Part shown: piece by piece, positions 56,701 to 64,000 of the stretch
How positions within the stretch are numbered: the stretch's first letter is position 1
Layout of the letters: each line of letters opens with the position of its first letter
The notes under the pieces: model-generated
What the model saw: the letters and a program-made list of their open reading frames with translations, nothing else
Database searches by the model: none
Told to the model about the DNA's origin: nothing
Assembly (NCBI RefSeq): GCF_014898175.1
Contig: NZ_CP062948.1
Coordinates: forward strand, 1,550,001 to 1,614,000
Length of the DNA stretch: 64,000 bases
From: Bifidobacterium lemurum
GTDB lineage: Bacteria > Actinomycetota > Actinomycetes > Actinomycetales > Bifidobacteriaceae
Direction of reading: 5' to 3'
Position numbers and translations under genes: made by a program

Positions 56701-57408
56701 ATGAAGACGATCGCGATCATCGGCGCGATGGATGAGGAAGTGGCGCTGATCGCCGGCGCGCTGGATAACGTCGAATACGACAAGGCCGCGAGCCTGACCG
56801 TCTCCCGCGGCACCATAACCACGAACGCGGGCGAAACCGTCGCCGTGGCGGCCACCGTCGGCGGCATGGGCCTGGTGAACGCTGCCGCCACCACACAGCA
56901 TCTCATCGACGTCTACCGTCCGGACGCGCTGATCTTCACCGGCATCGCCGGCAACCTCAACCGCGACCTGCACATCAACGACGTGGTGCTCGGCGGCACC
57001 CTGCGCTACCTCGACACCGACATGCGTCTGGTCGGCCAGTGGAAGCCCGGCACCGCCACCGAGCCGGTCGAGGAATTCCATTCCGACGAGCGGCTGCTGC
57101 GCGTGGCCGACGAGGCGCTCACCGCCGCCGGCACCACACATATCATCGGCATCATCGCCTCCGGCAACTATTTCGTCGACAGCCCCGCCAAGGTGATGGA
57201 GGTGGTGAACGCCACCGGCGCCGACGCCGTGGAGATGGAGGGCGCGGCCGTGGCCCATGTTGCCGACCGCAACGACGTTCCCGCGCTGGTGATCCGCGCC
57301 ATGAGCGACAACGCCGACACCGACTACGAGGTGTTCAAGGAGTTCGACATCTCCGAATACGCCGACACCGCCGCCCGCCTCGCCATCGACATCGTCAAGC
57401 GCCTGTAG
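56701..57408 (+). CDS. mtnN: 5'-methylthioadenosine/S-adenosylhomocysteine nucleosidase
   Basis: Hydrolyses MTA and SAH, clearing inhibitors and feeding methionine salvage and the LuxS route to AI-2. The 235-residue protein has GAMDEEVALI with the catalytic Glu, VGGMGLVNAA, FTGIAGNLN, the ribose-binding VEMEGAAVAHVA, and MSDNAD with the catalytic Asp. AAGGAG is 8 nt upstream of the ATG. A GC hairpin lies about 120 bp downstream. Confidence 0.94.
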   Translation: MKTIAIIGAMDEEVALIAGALDNVEYDKAASLTVSRGTITTNAGETVAVAATVGGMGLVNAAATTQHLIDVYRPDALIFTGIAGNLNRDLHINDVVLGGTLRYLDTDMRLVGQWKPGTATEPVEEFHSDERLLRVADEALTAAGTTHIIGIIASGNYFVDSPAKVMEVVNATGADAVEMEGAAVAHVADRNDVPALVIRAMSDNADTDYEVFKEFDISEYADTAARLAIDIVKRL

Positions 57409-57527
57409 CGGGCGCGGCCGGCATGGGTTGGTTATATGCCGTGATGGCCGATCGCGCTGCTCCCTCTGTTTCTGGTCAAGGAGAATAAGGACAACGACCA
57501 CACGTTGTGACATCAACGAGCTTGTTG

Positions 57528-57566
57528 GCCCCGCGTTATGATCCGATAACGGTCATGGCGCGGGGC
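57528..57566. terminator. GC-rich hairpin after mtnN (possible terminator)
   Basis: GCCCCGCG and CGCGGGGC form the base of a stem with a partly paired loop. There is no T-run and the end abuts the next repeat element. Confidence 0.4.
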
Positions 57567-57567
57567 T

Positions 57568-57759
57568 ATCTGCGTTACGGGTAGTGGATTTTCGTATCTG
57601 CAGACATCGATCTGCGTTACGGGTAGTGTCCTTTTGGCTTCACTTCCGCTAATATGCCCCATATTTCAACGAACGTAAGTGGCGTGCGGGCTCTAGGGCA
57701 CTACCGGTAATGCAGATCGATATCCGCAGGAGGCCGAATCCACTACCGGTAACGCAGAT
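57568..57759. repeat. Inverted-repeat element with doubled arms (family C)
   Basis: Outer arms of 23 bp (57568-57590, 57737-57759) match at 22 of 23. Inner arms (57609-57631 and 57697-57719) match at about 20 of 23. All four share ATCTGCGTTACGGGTAGTG. The centre has CATATTTCAACGAACGTAAG. It lies at the border of the A+T-richer two-component gene region. Confidence 0.68.
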
Positions 57760-57917
57760 AGACTGAAGCGAATGGCTTCGATGCGTTATGGGCGGGCTTT
57801 CGAACGGGTGCCAAGCCGCACGCCATGCGAAGCCCTCTTCCGATAGTCGACACTGCCGCCCGCTAGCTGTCCATCGTCAAACGTCTGTGGTCTCTATCCG
57901 GCTTGAGCGAGGCCCTC

Positions 57918-58538
57918 CTACACGATATGTTCGCGCACGCACACGCGTATCGCTTCGGCTCGGCTATGTACGCCGAGCTTTTTGTAAGCGTTATTCATAT
58001 GCGTTTTTACGGTTCCCTCGCTCATATGCATGGTATACGCTACTGCGATGGTGGTCCGGCCTTTCAGATATTCCCTCAATACTGAGATTTCCGTGTCGGT
58101 AAGCAGTAGCCGTTGGAATGCCAATGATTGCTGTTGCCAAGTGATGAGCGAGGTTTTGCCGGTGGTGTGTCCGATGGTATGCACATAGTCTTGTATGGCC
58201 GCCTCTTTGAATAACACGGCATGTATCCCTGCCTCGCGCAATTCCTCATCGGTGTTCTCGACGGGGAAGGCTGTGATACCGATGACGGTGATCTGCGGGT
58301 ACTTTCGGGTGATGTGCGTCGCCAGCTGTTTGCCGTCCATTCCAGGCATTCGTAGATCCGTGAGCACGACGTTCGGCTGTGTGGTGGTGTACTCGCACAA
58401 GGCCAGCGCATCGTGACCATTGCGAACATTCCATAATACGTGCAGCGGTGAGGGTTGATCGTCGAACATCGATACAAGCGCCTGAGAGACCAGTGGGTCA
58501 TTGTCCACAATACCTACGGTTAACGATTCGGTGCACAT
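57918..58538 (-). CDS. NarL/LuxR-type response regulator
   Basis: The 206-residue protein has a receiver domain with the acidic pocket (VGIVDNDPLV), phosphoacceptor Asp61 in VVLTDLRMPGMDG and Lys in VLFKEA. A LuxR-type helix-turn-helix follows (about 145-200, LTDTEISVLREYLKGRTTIAVAYTMHMSEGTVKTHMNNAYKKLGV). It is 2 bp downstream of its histidine kinase. Codon use is more A+T-rich than in neighbouring genes. The target is unknown; no adjacent transporter or bacteriocin gene is present apart from the small membrane protein at 59816. Confidence 0.9.
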   Translation of the reverse strand: MCTESLTVGIVDNDPLVSQALVSMFDDQPSPLHVLWNVRNGHDALALCEYTTTQPNVVLTDLRMPGMDGKQLATHITRKYPQITVIGITAFPVENTDEELREAGIHAVLFKEAAIQDYVHTIGHTTGKTSLITWQQQSLAFQRLLLTDTEISVLREYLKGRTTIAVAYTMHMSEGTVKTHMNNAYKKLGVHSRAEAIRVCVREHIV

Positions 58539-58540
58539 GG

Positions 58541-59776
58541 TTATGCCTCGCTTCCGTTATCGGAGGAATTAAAGGACTCGGAGGGGACTGGAGGATGCGA
58601 GCCAGAGGGAATCGAAATGAAGATGGTCCATTCCCCGGACTCCTGACTGGTTGAAACCGTTCCTCCGGCGCGACTGATCTCCTCGGTGATTAAACGGAGG
58701 CCGGTGCTGGTTCCAGCGTCGATATCAGTGAATTTCGAACTTTGTTCATGTGGGTGTGGCGTAGAACAACGATTTGACGAGAGTATGGATATGGTCTGTT
58801 CATCCGTGTCGATAGCCAAAGCATACGGCCCAGGCATGCCGTACTTGATGATGTTGCCGCCGACCTCCCGCACGCAATGCGATATCAGCTCAATCCGTGA
58901 AGGAGCGAGATGCGCAACCTGTCCGATGACTTGTGGCATTCCGATAAAACCTTGTTCGTGAAGACGATGTGCGGCGCTTTGTATCGTTTGAAGCAGCGTA
59001 TGCTCCGTGGACTCCGGAGTTGGACCGGGGCTTTGAACAGATGAAATCGGTCGGGCATCGGTGAGATCGAGTTTGCGCCGAGTTGGTATGATGACTTGTT
59101 GGCGCAACTCGTGCAGGCTGAGCGCCAGAACATCCGCTATCTCCCCAACGTCTTTCAGATTATTGCCGGCTGGCGTATTCGACTGAAAAGAACGTAGCCG
59201 AGCCAGAGCGTACACCAGATTATTGGCCACGGAATCATGCAATACGTGGAGCATCTCAAGTTGGTGCGCCCGCTGTTGATTTTGAATTTCGGCAGCGGCT
59301 CGTTCTCGCTCGTTGCGTGTCATCTGACCTATAAGCGCGCCGATGCCCCAAGCGACGATAACAGGTTGCATGGTGGCGGCAAAACTTGAAACCCACCATA
59401 ACTGCGTGGCTGAGCCAACGATGATGAGCGATTGAAACAGAACGAATGCGCATGAGGGAATAATGACATTGGCGATATGCTTGCCGAGCACCGCAGATGC
59501 CAGCCAAACAGGAGATGCCTGCAACCAGTAGACTCCGGCCGACGGGAATGGCGCAAATGCGAGAACAAAACAAACGACTACGATGATCGAAGCGAAGATG
59601 ACCGGACGCAGCGGTAGAAACAGAAGCAGCATTACCACAACGAGATTCTCTGCATGGAGCAGCGGAGTGGCTCCCAGCGTGTTTGCCCAGTCGGCAATGA
59701 TTCCTATGGCGAAAAGCCATGAGATTGCGCAATATAGAGTACGTTCCTTGAACAGGATGCTGTTTCTCACAACCAT
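58541..59776 (-). CDS. NarL-type sensor histidine kinase
   Basis: The 411-residue protein has five or six N-terminal membrane helices (about 10-150) with almost no extracellular domain, so it may sense within the membrane or through a partner. The dimerisation/phosphoacceptor region has His180 in MLHVLHDSVANNLVYALARL, the HisKA_3 type. The ATPase N-box reads HCVREVGGNIIKYG, and the G-box region has GTSTGLRLITEEISRAGG. Its composition is A+T-richer than the chromosome around it. It is upstream of and probably cotranscribed with the response regulator. Confidence 0.9.
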   Translation of the reverse strand: MVVRNSILFKERTLYCAISWLFAIGIIADWANTLGATPLLHAENLVVVMLLLFLPLRPVIFASIIVVVCFVLAFAPFPSAGVYWLQASPVWLASAVLGKHIANVIIPSCAFVLFQSLIIVGSATQLWWVSSFAATMQPVIVAWGIGALIGQMTRNERERAAAEIQNQQRAHQLEMLHVLHDSVANNLVYALARLRSFQSNTPAGNNLKDVGEIADVLALSLHELRQQVIIPTRRKLDLTDARPISSVQSPGPTPESTEHTLLQTIQSAAHRLHEQGFIGMPQVIGQVAHLAPSRIELISHCVREVGGNIIKYGMPGPYALAIDTDEQTISILSSNRCSTPHPHEQSSKFTDIDAGTSTGLRLITEEISRAGGTVSTSQESGEWTIFISIPSGSHPPVPSESFNSSDNGSEA

Positions 59777-59815
59777 AACTGTACCCTGACCACGTTGTGC
59801 CTCTTCATTTCCACC

Positions 59816-60280
59816 TCATTGTAAAAATTCGTAGCAGTAAAATTGACGCTGGTTGCTGTCGCCGATGATCAGCAGTGTTCCGCCGTGGTTGTAGATTCTT
59901 TTTGCTTGATAGTGATGACTGGCATCCATATTCAAAGAAGAAGGAATTTGGAGCTCTTTCTCCACTGAATTGATGGTATCGAAATCCTCTTCCGAGGGAG
60001 CAGAGTAATCATCGGTATCTAAAACAGTGTTCTCAACATTGGAAAACCGCAGTAATGTGATGGTGGTGAAGCGTGTTCCATCGCCTTGGAATCCGATGTC
60101 TTCTTTGTGGAAAGTAACATACGCTCCATGAGGGAACGTAACGTTCCAGTTGCGGGACATGTTGGAAATCGGGGAGAAAAACACATTCCCCGCAGCATAT
60201 AACGCCAACATCGCTATCAGGACGACGGAAAAACCCGCTATATAGATTCTGTGTTTTGCTGGATGACGGCTCCTTCCCAT
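59816..60280 (-). CDS. Small membrane-anchored protein of unknown function
   Basis: The 154-residue protein has a basic start (MGRSRHPAKHRI), one membrane helix (about 12-33) and an external domain of about 120 residues rich in aromatic and polar residues (NWNVTFPHGAYVTFHKEDIGF, YNHGGTLLIIGDSNQRQFYCYEF). No family is recognised. The start at 60280 follows AAGAAAGG. It lies upstream of the two-component pair on the same strand with a similar A+T-rich composition, so it may be an accessory sensor or the regulated product. Confidence 0.7.
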   Translation of the reverse strand: MGRSRHPAKHRIYIAGFSVVLIAMLALYAAGNVFFSPISNMSRNWNVTFPHGAYVTFHKEDIGFQGDGTRFTTITLLRFSNVENTVLDTDDYSAPSEEDFDTINSVEKELQIPSSLNMDASHHYQAKRIYNHGGTLLIIGDSNQRQFYCYEFLQ

Positions 60281-60500
60281 TATGTGTCCTTTCTTCAGGG
60301 AAACGAATTGAATGATTGACACGTTCATTGTCCATCGATGAGGTATTCCGCATGTCGATGGAACTCATACGAACGGATAGAACTTCGTGAGGGTCCGTCG
60401 CTTGGAAGAGCAGGCCCATTGGCCCTTGCGTATCCGCCGCCAAAGTGAATTCCAGTTGAACTTCTGCGGTCCAATGGCCATGTTTTGGGTGACCGGCGAT
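60281..60500 (-). pseudogene. Possible 3' remnant of a gene upstream of the small membrane protein
   Basis: On the minus strand one frame reads WTAEVQLEFTLAADTQGPMG...MSSIDMRNTSSMDNERVNHSIRF with plausible protein composition, but no start or ribosome-binding site. It runs into the senX3 5' end on one side and past the next start on the other. It may be a truncated gene left by an insertion or deletion, or simply a leader. The evidence is weak. Confidence 0.25.
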
Positions 60501-60532
60501 AGTCTGGGAAGGCGAATGGACGAAAGGACCGC

Positions 60533-61999
60533 ATGATGCAATGGTGGCAGATCGCATTGCCGGCGCTGGCCGCCGTGGCCGTATTGGCGGTGGCGGTCGC
60601 GCTCGCCTATATGCGCGGTCGTGACGCGGGCGAACGCGACGCCCGCTCCCGATACGCCGGCGGGGGAGCGGCCGGCTTGATTAGGCCGATTGGCTCGACC
60701 GGTGCCGGCTCGTCGCAGAACGCCGACGCATCGCTGTTTGGGGGCGACCTGCCCGTGCGCGCCGCCGAAGAGGGCTTCATCCAGGTGATGACGGACGCCG
60801 TGATCATCGCGGACGCCCACGGCTTCGTCCACTACGCCAGCGCCGACGCGATGCCGCTCGGCCTGGTCGAGGCGTCCCGTCTCGTCTCGCCGGAGGTGGG
60901 GGATATCCTCGCCCAAGTCGTGAGCGACGGCGAAACCCGCGAACGCGAGGTGCGCATGCCCATCGACCATGCCGCCGTCGAATCCGCCGAACCCAGCAGC
61001 GGACGCGGCGTGAAGGCCGGACAATCCGCCCCCTCGCATACGCGCTATCTCAACGTGCGCGTGGGTGCGATCGCCCCCGCGCGCTATGCGATTCTCTTAA
61101 GTGACATGAGCGAACAGCGGCGCTTCGAGGCGATGCGCCGCGACTTCGTCACCAACGTCTCCCACGAGCTGAAAACCCCGGCGGGCGCGATCGCCCTGCT
61201 CGCCGAAACCATCGCCGACGCGGCCGACGATCCGGACGCCGTGCGCTACTTCTCCGGCCGTATCTCCAAGGAATCCGAACGGCTCACCGAACTGGTGCAC
61301 CGACTGATCGACCTGCAGAAAGCGCAGGACGACACCGCCCTGCCCACCGCCCAACGGTTGTCGGTGCTCGCCGTGGCTCGCGAGGCCATCGCCGAGAACC
61401 GCGTGCAGGCCGCCGCCAAGCATATCGACGTGCGGCTCTCCTGCGCGGGCAAGCCGGTGTCCACGGACGCTGGAATCGCCGGCGAAGACCTACGGAGCGC
61501 GGAACCCACAGGTGCCGCGGAACCCACGGATGGCGCGGAACTCGCAGATATCGCGCGCGATTCCACGGACCTCGCGCAAGGCATGGCGGCTCCCGACGCG
61601 TCGCAGGACGTGCTGGTGAACGCGGACGAGGAATCCCTCACCACCGCGGTCAAGAACCTCATCGAAAACGCGATTCGCTACTCGCCCGAACACACCACCG
61701 TCAACGTGGCGGTCAGCGAACAAGGCGGCACGGCGACCATCCGCGTCATCGACCAGGGCATCGGCATCCCGCAGGCCTCGCTCGGCCGCATCTTCGAACG
61801 CTTCTACCGCGTGGACCCGGCGCGCTCGCGGGCCACCGGCGGCACCGGACTGGGCCTGGCGATCGTCAAGCATTGCGTTCAGGACTGCGGCGGCACCATC
61901 ACCGTGTGGTCGCGCGAAGGCGAGGGCTCCACATTCACCATCGAACTGCCGTCAGCCGAGGCGGCGGGCAGTCAAGACACTCAAGAAAGGGCGAAATGA
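60533..61999 (+). CDS. senX3: SenX3-type sensor histidine kinase (phosphate)
   Basis: The kinase of the phosphate-starvation system, 488 residues. It has an N-terminal membrane helix (about 6-26), a PAS-like region (about 75-195), and the HisKA domain with His211 in FVTNVSHELKTP. The HATPase domain follows (NLIENAIRYSPEH, VIDQGIGIP, FYRVDPARSRATGGTGLGLAIVKH). Residues about 311-357, between HisKA and HATPase, form a low-complexity insertion (AEPTGAAEPTDGAELAD). AAAGGA precedes two adjacent ATGs (60533, 60536), either of which could start. The stop overlaps the regX3 start (ATGA). Confidence 0.9.
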   Translation: MMQWWQIALPALAAVAVLAVAVALAYMRGRDAGERDARSRYAGGGAAGLIRPIGSTGAGSSQNADASLFGGDLPVRAAEEGFIQVMTDAVIIADAHGFVHYASADAMPLGLVEASRLVSPEVGDILAQVVSDGETREREVRMPIDHAAVESAEPSSGRGVKAGQSAPSHTRYLNVRVGAIAPARYAILLSDMSEQRRFEAMRRDFVTNVSHELKTPAGAIALLAETIADAADDPDAVRYFSGRISKESERLTELVHRLIDLQKAQDDTALPTAQRLSVLAVAREAIAENRVQAAAKHIDVRLSCAGKPVSTDAGIAGEDLRSAEPTGAAEPTDGAELADIARDSTDLAQGMAAPDASQDVLVNADEESLTTAVKNLIENAIRYSPEHTTVNVAVSEQGGTATIRVIDQGIGIPQASLGRIFERFYRVDPARSRATGGTGLGLAIVKHCVQDCGGTITVWSREGEGSTFTIELPSAEAAGSQDTQERAK

Positions 62000-62709
62000 C
62001 ACGCATTCTGATCGTCGAGGATGAGGAATCCTACCGCGAGCCGCTGGTCTACCAGCTCACCCGCGAGGGCTACGATGTCTCCGCCGCGGCCAGTGGCGAG
62101 GAGGGACTGGAGCTGTTCACTCAAGGAGGCGTCGACCTGGTGCTGCTCGACCTGATGCTGCCGGGCATCGACGGCACCTCGCTGTGCCGGCGCATCCGCG
62201 AGCAAAGCCGCGTGCCGATCATCATGCTCACCGCCAAAAGCGCGGAGATCGACAAGGTCGTCGGGCTGGAGATCGGGGCGGATGATTACGTGACCAAGCC
62301 GTACTCCTTCCGCGAGCTGCTCGCGCGCATCCGGGCCGTGCTGCGCCGCAACCAGGACGTCGCGCAAGCCTCGGGCGGCGCGGACGCCGACCTGCCGCTC
62401 GTGTGCGGCGACATCGCCATGCAGGTCGGGCAGCATGAGGTCACCGTGCGCGGCGAGAACGTGTTCTTCCCGCTCAAGGAGTTCGAACTGCTCGAATATC
62501 TGATGCAGCACAAGGGACGCGTGCTCACCCGGCACCAGCTCATCGACCGCATCTGGGGCTCGGACTATGTGGGCGACACTAAAACCCTCGACGTGCACGT
62601 CAAACGCGTGCGCGCCAAAATCGAGGAGGATCCCGCGCATCCGCAATATCTGACCACCGTGCGCGGTTTGGGATATAAGATTGATGATTGTTCATCTTCC
62701 GTTCACTGA
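61996..62709 (+). CDS. regX3: RegX3-type response regulator (phosphate)
   Basis: The 237-residue OmpR/PhoB-class regulator has Asp52 in LVLLDLMLPGIDG and an acidic pocket at ILIVEDEES. The conserved Lys is in DDYVTKPYSF. A winged helix follows (about 135-230, FPLKEFELLEYLMQHKGRVLTRHQLIDRIWG, TLDVHVKRVRAKIE). It is coupled to senX3 by ATGA overlap and lies just upstream of pstS, its expected target under phosphate limitation. Confidence 0.94.
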   Translation: MTRILIVEDEESYREPLVYQLTREGYDVSAAASGEEGLELFTQGGVDLVLLDLMLPGIDGTSLCRRIREQSRVPIIMLTAKSAEIDKVVGLEIGADDYVTKPYSFRELLARIRAVLRRNQDVAQASGGADADLPLVCGDIAMQVGQHEVTVRGENVFFPLKEFELLEYLMQHKGRVLTRHQLIDRIWGSDYVGDTKTLDVHVKRVRAKIEEDPAHPQYLTTVRGLGYKIDDCSSSVH

Positions 62710-62812
62710 TTTCGGCGCGGACCCTCGCCGAAATCCCATAGGCTGGTATGTGTCAAGCAATGACACGGCGGCCCAGGCCGCGAAAAACATTGATAGAGGG
62801 AAATAAGAAATC

Positions 62813-63934
62813 ATGCGTAAGAATGCTCTCGTGCGCTCCCTTGCCGCGCTGTCCGGCATCGCCATGCTCGCCTCCGTCGCCGCCTGCGGCGACAACGTCG
62901 CCATCGACGACGGCTCGAATTCCGGCTCCTCCACCCTGTCCGGCGAATTCGCCGGCGCCGGCGCCTCCTCCCAGCAGGCCGCCGTCGACGCGTGGATCTC
63001 CGGCTTCACCTCCGCCCACTCCGGCGTGACCGTCGCCTACAATCCGACCGGATCCGGCGCCGGCGTGAGCTCCTTCCTGACCGGCGCGATCGCCTGGGCC
63101 GGCTCCGACAAGGCCCTCTCCGACGACGAGGTCGAACAGTCCAAGGACGCGGCCTGCGCCGACGGCACCACCGCCTTCGACGTGCCCGTCTACATCTCCC
63201 CGATCGCCGTGGTGTTCAACTTGAAGGGCGTCTCCGACGAGGGCGAGCACATCAACATGGACGCCTCCACCATCGCCAAGATCTTCGACGGCAAGATCAC
63301 CAGCTGGAACGATCCGGCCATCGCCGACCAGAACCCCGACCTCGACCTGCCCGACACCGCGATCACCGTGGTGCACCGCTCCGACAAGTCCGGCACCACG
63401 CAGAACTTCGTGAGCTACTTCAAGGACGTCGCGCCGGACGACTGGACCTACGACCTGTCCGAAAACTGGCCCAACGAGGTCGGTCAGGGCGCCAAGGGCA
63501 CCTCCGGCGTGATCTCCACCGTCAAGCAGGCCGACGGCACCATCGGCTACGCCGACTTCTCCCAGGTGGGCGACCTCGGCACCGTGGCCGTCAAGGTGGG
63601 CGACCAGTACACCGAGATCTCCGCCGACGCCGGCTCCAAGGTGGTCGAGGATTCCGAGATCGACGAAACCGTCACCGGCGAGAACCGCGTGGTCGTCAAG
63701 CTCAACCACAACACCGAGGCCGACGGCGCCTACCCGATCGTGCTGGTCTCCTACGACATCGCCTGCCCGGCCTACGCCGACGCCTCCACCGCCGAATTCG
63801 TCAAGGAATGGCTCACCTACGTGACCTCCGACGAAGGCCAGCAGGCCGCGCAGAACGCCGCCGGCACCGCTCCGCTGCCGAGCAGCCTGAGCGAGAAGGT
63901 CGCCGCGTCCATCGAGGCCATTCAGACCAAGTAG
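62813..63934 (+). CDS. pstS: Phosphate-binding lipoprotein PstS
   Basis: Captures phosphate for the PstSCAB importer. The 373-residue protein has lipobox SVAAC with Cys25. The PstS fold is seen as LSGEFAGAGASSQQAAVDAWISGF, GSGAGVSSFLTGAIAWAGSDKAL, IAKIFDGKITSWNDPAI and the phosphate-binding VVHRSDKSGTTQNFVSYF. AGAGGGAA is upstream of the ATG. The gap before it (103 bp) is where a RegX3 site would be expected, though no clear direct repeat was identified. The pstC/A/B genes would follow beyond 64000. Confidence 0.94.
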   Translation: MRKNALVRSLAALSGIAMLASVAACGDNVAIDDGSNSGSSTLSGEFAGAGASSQQAAVDAWISGFTSAHSGVTVAYNPTGSGAGVSSFLTGAIAWAGSDKALSDDEVEQSKDAACADGTTAFDVPVYISPIAVVFNLKGVSDEGEHINMDASTIAKIFDGKITSWNDPAIADQNPDLDLPDTAITVVHRSDKSGTTQNFVSYFKDVAPDDWTYDLSENWPNEVGQGAKGTSGVISTVKQADGTIGYADFSQVGDLGTVAVKVGDQYTEISADAGSKVVEDSEIDETVTGENRVVVKLNHNTEADGAYPIVLVSYDIACPAYADASTAEFVKEWLTYVTSDEGQQAAQNAAGTAPLPSSLSEKVAASIEAIQTK

Positions 63935-64000
63935 TGTTCCAAGTGGTGACCCACCATCCATCGGACGAACCCGGGCGACGGGCATAGGCGCTGCAGGCAC

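Overview
The window looks like a chromosome segment of a Bifidobacterium (Actinomycetota). Base composition is high in G+C with strong third-position bias. It encodes NucS rather than any MutS/MutL, a complete atp operon, a SenX3/RegX3-PstS phosphate module, an actinobacterial DivIVA-like coiled-coil protein, and a pilin/class C sortase locus of the kind found in bifidobacteria. The species cannot be fixed from the sequence alone.

Layout. 1-3.1 kb: end of a sortase-dependent pilus locus (C-terminus of one subunit, an LPMTG backbone pilin, a class C sortase). 3.3-4.7 kb: initiator tRNA and metA. 5.3-12.3 kb: the eight-gene F1Fo ATP synthase operon, followed by nucS. 13.2-18.3 kb: FKBP lipoprotein, a two-gene membrane protein/lipoprotein operon, a thioredoxin/TPR chaperone-like protein and a CYTH protein. 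18.5-24.3 kb: tRNA-Arg, a YkoE-type ECF substrate component, RidA, then a lipid and wall precursor group (plsC, gpsA, ddl). 24.6-29.2 kb: a four-gene ABC importer of the polyamine/iron type. 29.4-38.5 kb: CAAX-type membrane protease, MscS channel, TetR regulator, DUF2974 hydrolase and three MFS permeases. 38.8-45.8 kb: PfkB-like protein, rpmB, recG, rsmD, trmD. 45.8-53.5 kb: U32 protein, laccase-domain protein, ispD, a pyroglutamyl-peptidase-like protein, the coiled-coil protein and pepC. 54.2-57.4 kb: two paralogous DAHP synthases and mtnN. 57.9-60.3 kb: an A+T-richer insert with a NarL-type two-component system and a small membrane protein. 60.5-63.9 kb: senX3, regX3, pstS, with the rest of the pst operon presumably beyond the window.

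The most unusual material lies between and inside genes. Several intergenic gaps carry compact inverted-repeat elements. Three copies of one family are bounded by GGTCGCACGG hairpins, and two of these bracket the ABC importer. Two copies of another have 30-bp ends built from a doubled AGTTGGCAC. Two single elements share the same doubled-arm architecture with different arm sequences. No protein encoded in the window explains them. Separately, several conserved enzymes (sortase, RecG, TrmD, the U32 protein, SenX3) carry low-complexity insertions. The TrmD insertion resembles a non-coding minisatellite found 6.5 kb away.

Other points: many genes appear to be leaderless, with a -10 box 6-9 nt before the start codon; an in-frame fusion joins two pilin subunits; two enzyme-family proteins lack a canonical catalytic residue (the PfkB Asp and the Pcp His); a duplicated gpsA 5' end forms a short upstream reading frame; and an intrinsic terminator sits in the leader of an MFS exporter.
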